From: CALCHA01 sp035548175
GTDB lineage: Bacteria > Planctomycetota > Phycisphaerae > WQYP01
Assembly: GCA_035548175.1 (NCBI GenBank)
Contig: DASZTO010000034.1
Span: forward strand, 5,811-69,810
Reading direction: 5' to 3'
Length of the DNA: 64,000 bases
Of the stretch, positions 60,441-64,000 are shown piece by piece (within the stretch, counting starts at the first letter, position 1; the number at the start of each line of letters is the position of its first letter). The translations under genes were made by a program, and so were the position numbers. The notes under the pieces were generated by a model. That model did no database searches. It was given only the letters and a program-made list of their open reading frames with translations, and was not told where the DNA came from.

Positions 60441-61679
60441 CTAAGCCGCCAACCCGCGCCCCCCTGGTTTTGCGTTTTGAGTTTTGCGTTTCGCTTTCCC
60501 CCCTCCCCCTCCCGCCTCCCGCCGCAGCCGCTCCTGCAAAAACGCCAGCACCGCCGCCTCCGCCGGCCGCAGCGCCCCGAGCTCCTTCATCTCCGCCCGC
60601 GCCCGCTGCGCCAACGTCTCCAGCAAGCTCCCATCCATGTACGCATCGATAACCGCCGGATGAATATAGCACTTACGACACACCGACCGCGTGTTCCCCA
60701 GCCGCTTCGCCACCTCCTCCACCGCCCGGATCACGTTCTTCTTCGCCTGCGCCTGCGAATCAAAACTCGCGATCTCCTTGAGCGCCTTCGCCGCCAGCAC
60801 CGTCGCATTCCACGTCCGAAAGTCCTTCGCCGTGAAATCCTCCCCCGTGATCTCCTTCAAATACCCGTTCACATCCGCCGACGTCACATCCACCGCATGC
60901 CCATCCGGCGCCGTATACGCAAACAATTCCTGCCCCGGTAAATCCTGGCACGCCTTCACGATCGGCGCCAGCCGCGGATCCTCCAGGTCGATCGCATGAT
61001 CCACCCCGCTCTTGCCCGTGAACTCAAAATGCACCCGCCGCCCCTTCACCTGCACATGCTTGTCCAGAATCGTCGTCAGCCCATACGAATGGTTGTCCCG
61101 CGCATACTCCGAATTCCCCACCCGGATCAGCGTCTTCTCCAATAACTGCACCACCGCTGCCAGCACCTTCTCCCGCGGCAACCCCTTCATTTTCAAATGC
61201 TTGGCCGTCCGCCGCCGAATCCCCGGCAACGCCTTGCCAAACGCAATCATCCGATGGAACTTCGTCTCATCCCGCGCCGCCCGCCAATGCGCATGATACC
61301 GGTACTGCTTTCGCCCCTTCGCATCCACCCCCGTCGCCTGAATATGCCCCTCCGCCACTGGGCAAATCCACACATCCTTCCACGCCGGAGGTATCACCAG
61401 CGACCGGATGCGGCGAAGCGTCGCGGCATCCTTCACCTCCCGCCCCGTCGCGCTCCGATACCGGAACGTTTTGACGCTGTGCCCCTCTCGCCGAATCCCC
61501 GGTGAATGGTCCGACACATACCGCAGTCCCGTCTGCCGCGCAAAATCCGCCCCCTCCGGCACATGATTGTCCGTCGCCGCCGCCCGAAGCGCCTTCGGCA
61601 ACTCCTCCGACGGCATCTGCTTGCCCACCAACTTTGCGAGTTTCTTACCGGCCCTGCTGCGACTTGGGGCTGTTTTCAT
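60441..61679 (-). CDS. DNA topoisomerase IB (bacterial, poxvirus-like)
   Basis: Relaxes supercoils by nicking one strand with a 3'-phosphotyrosyl bond. The 412-residue protein has GADFARQTGLRYVSDHSPGI at the N-terminus, the catalytic Arg/Lys region ETKFHRMIAFGKALPGIRRR, VGNSEYARDNHSYGLTTILD, GKSGVDHAI, AKDFRTWNATVLAAKALKEI and the active-site Tyr in SVCRKCYIHPAVIDAYMDG. Start ATG 61679 (MKTAPSRSRAGKKLAKLVGK) follows AGGA. The last residues KRKTQNAKPGGRG derive from a word repeat (60466-60498) that has become part of the coding frame. Confidence 0.93.
   Translation of the reverse strand: MKTAPSRSRAGKKLAKLVGKQMPSEELPKALRAAATDNHVPEGADFARQTGLRYVSDHSPGIRREGHSVKTFRYRSATGREVKDAATLRRIRSLVIPPAWKDVWICPVAEGHIQATGVDAKGRKQYRYHAHWRAARDETKFHRMIAFGKALPGIRRRTAKHLKMKGLPREKVLAAVVQLLEKTLIRVGNSEYARDNHSYGLTTILDKHVQVKGRRVHFEFTGKSGVDHAIDLEDPRLAPIVKACQDLPGQELFAYTAPDGHAVDVTSADVNGYLKEITGEDFTAKDFRTWNATVLAAKALKEIASFDSQAQAKKNVIRAVEEVAKRLGNTRSVCRKCYIHPAVIDAYMDGSLLETLAQRARAEMKELGALRPAEAAVLAFLQERLRREAGGGGGKAKRKTQNAKPGGRGLAA
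60466..60498. repeat. Word-type tandem repeat at the end of the topoisomerase gene
   Basis: GGTTTTGCGTTTTGAGTTTT then GCGTTTCGCTTTC, imperfect copies of GTTTTGCGTTTTGA, lie across the last codons of the topoisomerase IB gene. The type recurs near other stop codons in the window. Confidence 0.6.
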
Positions 61680-61737
61680 GAACGGTTCCTGTTGCAAACA
61701 CTCGGGTACACTGCCCCACTTATATCGGAGAATCCCC

Positions 61738-62190
61738 ATGATCGCCGTCATCCAACGCGTCTCCGCCGCCTCCGTCTCCGTCAACGGCGCCATCGTCGGC
61801 CACATCGGCCCCGGTCTCGCCGTCCTCGCCGCCGTCCATGCAGACGATTCCCCCGCCGACGCTCAATGGCTCGCCGGCAAACTCCTGACCCTCCGCATCT
61901 TCCCCAATGCCGACAAAAACTTCGACCTCGACGTCCAAGCCGCCCATGGCAGCCTCCTGGTCATCAGCAACTTCACCGTCGCCGCGGAAACCGCCAAAGG
62001 CCGCCGCCCCAGCCTCAACCCAGCCGCCGGCCCAGACCTCGGCCGCCAACTCTTCGACCTCCTCCTCGACACCCTCCGCCAATCCCCCGTCCCCCTCGCC
62101 ACCGGCGCCTTCGGCGCCGACATGCTCGTCTCCCTCGAAAACACCGGCCCCGCCACCTTCCTCCTCGACTCCCGCACCATCCGCCCCTGA
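61738..62190 (+). CDS. dtd: D-aminoacyl-tRNA deacylase
   Basis: Removes D-amino acids (and Gly) wrongly attached to tRNA. The 150-residue protein starts MIAVIQRVSAASVSVNGAIV as in all DTDs, has LLVISNFTVAAETAKGRRPS where the family has SQFTL, and the cross-subunit Gly-cisPro motif in ENTGPATFLLDS. The change of Gln to Asn in the SQF motif is unusual. Start ATG 61738 has GGAG 7 bases upstream; the longer frame runs antisense over the topoisomerase gene. Divergent from topoisomerase IB across 58 bases. Confidence 0.93.
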   Translation: MIAVIQRVSAASVSVNGAIVGHIGPGLAVLAAVHADDSPADAQWLAGKLLTLRIFPNADKNFDLDVQAAHGSLLVISNFTVAAETAKGRRPSLNPAAGPDLGRQLFDLLLDTLRQSPVPLATGAFGADMLVSLENTGPATFLLDSRTIRP

Positions 62191-62207
62191 ACCACAACCA
62201 AAAAAAG

Positions 62208-62243
62208 CGGCCGCCCCCGCATACACAGCGAGCGACCGCTCCT
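62208..62243. terminator. Hairpin after dtd
   Basis: AGCGGCCGC (62209-62217) and GCGACCGCT (62232-62240) form a 9-base stem with one mismatch, after a run of seven A residues and 20 bases beyond the dtd stop. It may serve as a terminator read from the minus strand, with the A-run as T-tract. Confidence 0.35.
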
Positions 62244-62287
62244 CTACCACCCCGAAATCACATCAAAACACGAAGAGCTTTCGTCCG

Positions 62288-62446
62288 TTTCGTATGGCGA
62301 TCCCGAAAACGTCTCCCCTCACCGACAAAATGCCGGCGAATCCATCATTGGCATTCCACCCAATCCACCACGTCCATTCGTGAACATTCGTGGACAATTC
62401 CCGTCGTCGCGTTTCGCGCCCTTCGTGCCTTTCGTGGCCATTTACC
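62288..62446 (-). repeat. Dispersed repeat, partial copy 3
   Basis: In reverse complement: GGTAAATGGCCACGAAAGGC, ACGAAGGGCGCGAAACGCGA, GGAATTGTCCACGAATGTTC, ACGAATGGACGTGGTGGATT, then GGCATTTTGTCGGTGAGGGG and AGACGTTTTCGGGATCG. Blocks C, D, E and G are present; A, B and F are missing. It begins 6 bases after the DUF892 stop codon in the sense of that gene. Confidence 0.75.
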
Positions 62447-62450
62447 CTCG

Positions 62451-62960
62451 TCACTCCTCCTCTTCACCCCCCTGCTCAGCCATCTCATTCACATGCTCCT
62501 CCGCAATCTGCGTCAGCAGCTTATCCGTCTGCCCCTCCTCATCCAGCGTCTTCTGCAGCAACTTCGCCGCCGCCTCATGTCCCAAACTCTCCGCATACGT
62601 CCGCACCGTCCCATACCCCGCGATCTCATAATGCTCCACACGCTGCGCCGCAGCGATCAACGCCGCATCCTTCACCGCCGGCGCCGCTTTCTCCTTGATC
62701 GCCTCAGACCCCTCCTCGATCAGCCCCTTCATCGCATGGCACAGTTTCCCCTTCGCCTTCTCCCCAATCGCCTCAAACACCTGCTCCAGACGGTTCACAT
62801 GCTCTTCCGTTTGCGCCAAATGCGTCTGAAACGCCTTCTTCAACGCCGGATTCGTCGCCGCCTTCGCCATCTTCGGCAACGCCTTCGTCAACTGATTCTC
62901 CGCGTTGTACAAATCCTTCAACTGGTCCACCAGCAAATCTTCCAGCGTCTCGAGCGCCAT
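62451..62960 (-). CDS. DUF892 (YciF-like) ferritin-fold protein
   Basis: A 169-residue four-helix protein of a stress-linked family. The N-terminus MALETLEDLLVDQLKDLYNA followed by ENQLTKALPKMAKAATNP is diagnostic, as are EEHVNRLEQVFEAIGEKAKG and QRVEHYEIAGYGTVRTYAES with metal-type Glu/His residues. A Glu-rich tail ends it. Start ATG 62960 has AAGGAGAGA upstream. Family members are linked to osmotic or oxidative stress; the reaction is unknown. Confidence 0.9.
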   Translation of the reverse strand: MALETLEDLLVDQLKDLYNAENQLTKALPKMAKAATNPALKKAFQTHLAQTEEHVNRLEQVFEAIGEKAKGKLCHAMKGLIEEGSEAIKEKAAPAVKDAALIAAAQRVEHYEIAGYGTVRTYAESLGHEAAAKLLQKTLDEEGQTDKLLTQIAEEHVNEMAEQGGEEEE

Positions 62961-63075
62961 GAGCTCTCTCCTTGCAGGTTGCAATTCTTTCGACAGAGCG
63001 GCCGATGCCACCCCTCTCCCACCCCCATTGCAACCCCCATGCCGCCCCCCGTGGATAACTCACCCCTCCCCCCAT

Positions 63076-63143
63076 CTACTGACTACTCACTACTGACTTC
63101 TGACTACCGTCTACTCACTACTGTCTACTGACTTCTGACTACT
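63076..63143. repeat. Word-type tandem repeat after the zinc-ribbon protein gene
   Basis: CTACTGACTACTCACTACTG, then ACTTCTGACTACCGTCTACT and more: about six imperfect copies of CTACTGACTACT-type words. It starts 10 bases after the stop codon of the gene at 63153 (minus strand). It is not a CRISPR: units are about 7-14 bases and there are no spacers. Confidence 0.75.
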
Positions 63144-63152
63144 CCCCCGCCC

Positions 63153-63797
63153 TCACCCCGGTCCCACCCCATTCAACTCGCAAAACGCCCGCATATACGG
63201 ATAAGACCTAAACCGTATCCGCATGTCCTTCGACGTCCCGCTCAGCATCGCCCCATCCTTATGCTCCGCACAATGCGGAACCTCCACGCTCGTCACAGTC
63301 GACGACGAATACCCCACCGCCGGCGCCGTCACCGCCGACGACGCGTTCATCATCCGCGTCTCCACCTTCACCCGCTGCGTCGCCGGCTTCCCGCACACGC
63401 AGCACCCCTCCGGAAACTGAAACTTCTCCGGCAACTTCGTCGTATACACCGCGCTCGCCGCCACCTTCCCCATATCCGTCGCCCACAACTCACCCCCCGT
63501 CCCCTCGTAATACTTCAAACACTTCGGACACAGCACCGCCTCATTCGACCCCGTCCCCAGATTCGTCAGCCTCTCCCCGCACCCCGGACAACTCGCCACC
63601 CCCGCCCCGCCGATCGCCATAAACAAAAAAATCAACGCCAGCACCGCCGGTATGCACGCGATCCCCGCCGTCACCGCCCCCTCCACAATCGTCATGAACA
63701 ACCCCACCGACACCGCCCCCGCCACCACCGCCGCCACCAAAAACCCCACCGTCGTCGCCCACGACCGCTTGATCGAACTTTTCACCGGCATGTCCAT
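63153..63797 (-). CDS. Membrane protein with two zinc-ribbon-like parts, function unknown
   Basis: A 214-residue protein. Two N-terminal helices (WATTVGFLVAAVVAGAVSVG and TAGIACIPAVLALIFLFMAI) are followed by a Cys-rich part with CPGCGERL ... CPKCLKYY (first zinc ribbon) and CCVCGKPATQR ... CAEHKDG (second, with His). The C-terminal RIRFRSYPYMRAFCELNG is conserved-looking. Start ATG 63797 is used; ATG 63791 is close by. The family is not recognised beyond zinc-binding. Confidence 0.7.
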   Translation of the reverse strand: MDMPVKSSIKRSWATTVGFLVAAVVAGAVSVGLFMTIVEGAVTAGIACIPAVLALIFLFMAIGGAGVASCPGCGERLTNLGTGSNEAVLCPKCLKYYEGTGGELWATDMGKVAASAVYTTKLPEKFQFPEGCCVCGKPATQRVKVETRMMNASSAVTAPAVGYSSSTVTSVEVPHCAEHKDGAMLSGTSKDMRIRFRSYPYMRAFCELNGVGPG

Positions 63798-63865
63798 GCC
63801 CCAAACTTACCGAAGAATCTAAACCTGTCAATAAAAATCTCGCCCCCTTTAACCTTTCTCCCAAG

Positions 63866-63971
63866 GCAATCGCATATAGCCCCCGGCTTGCCGGGGATAA
63901 TGCCCCGCATCCGTGAGAATTAGCGATCAACGCTGGAAGGGCATTACCTGAAAACGGCCAAATGCGATTGC
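63866..63971. repeat. Nested inverted-repeat element (possible structured RNA or mobile hairpin)
   Basis: Outer stem GCAATCGCAT (63866-63875) with ATGCGATTGC (63962-63971), 10 bp. Inner stem TAATGCCC (63898-63905) with GGGCATTA (63939-63946), 8 bp. Between them on the left arm a hairpin CCCCGGC-TT-GCCGGGG (63881-63896). The centre is 33 bases (GCATCCGTGAGAATTAGCGA and onward). No coding frame fits. The element lies upstream of the zinc-ribbon gene, which is read away from it. Confidence 0.6.
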
Positions 63972-64000
63972 TCCGACCGTTCTCCACCCAGGCAACGCGC

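Noticed and set aside
63076..63143. Possible CRISPR array
   Set aside because: Units are 7-14 bases, imperfect and contiguous, without spacers, and no cas gene is present.
1..64000. tRNA, rRNA, tmRNA or riboswitch genes
   Set aside because: No T-loop GTTCGANNC set in a cloverleaf context and no known conserved RNA core was found by eye. A covariance search would be needed to be certain.

Overview
This 64-kb window reads as chromosomal DNA of a high-GC planctomycete-like bacterium, possibly of the class Phycisphaerae (the class is a guess). The pointers are two large secreted PEP-CTERM proteins, a planctomycete-type ECF sigma factor next to a Ser/Thr kinase with a PA14-like outer domain, a secreted calpain-like protease with the planctomycete N-terminal LENLESRLNLS export motif, an ECF sigma factor fused to a large secreted-looking domain, and many text-like tandem repeats placed directly after stop codons. 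No rRNA, tRNA, CRISPR, transposase or phage gene was recognised.

Layout. 0-15 kb holds polysaccharide genes: a GH28 enzyme, then a likely operon of MFS transporter, ECF sigma factor, PA14 Ser/Thr kinase, GH10 xylanase and GH115 alpha-glucuronidase, facing a GHMP sugar kinase of the galacto/L-arabinokinase type. VapBC-like and comM genes lie between. 15-26 kb is housekeeping and envelope: hemerythrin, dnaA with a possible origin-type spacer, a serine-acetyltransferase-like protein, the GDP-fucose genes gmd and fcl split by a MntA/HepT toxin-antitoxin pair, citrate synthase, a HAD phosphatase and a 41-residue basic protein. 26-36 kb holds export and surface functions: FtsX-type permease and MacA-type adaptor with no ATPase gene, an FKBP lipoprotein, a GT39 glycosyltransferase, a calpain-like protease and Ppx/GppA. 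36-43 kb is a tandem pair of very large PEP-CTERM proteins. 43-64 kb holds a mixed set: M19 dipeptidase, beta-CASP nuclease, GT87 glycosyltransferase, a two-component pair, argH, CHAD, NUDIX, a sigma/secreted-domain fusion, topoisomerase IB, dtd, DUF892 and zinc-ribbon membrane proteins.

Two whole-window signals stand out. First, the plus strand is G-rich from the left end to about 39 kb and C-rich from about 44 kb to the right end, whichever strand the genes lie on; this is the sign change expected at a replication terminus. Second, a modular repeat of about 250 bp occurs twice at full length in opposite orientations (4.0 and 55.3 kb) and several times in part, most often just after stop codons.

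Starts were moved from the longest frame to a codon with a Shine-Dalgarno site, or to the start of the conserved domain, wherever the longest frame ran into unlikely sequence. Functions come from recognised motifs, not database searches.
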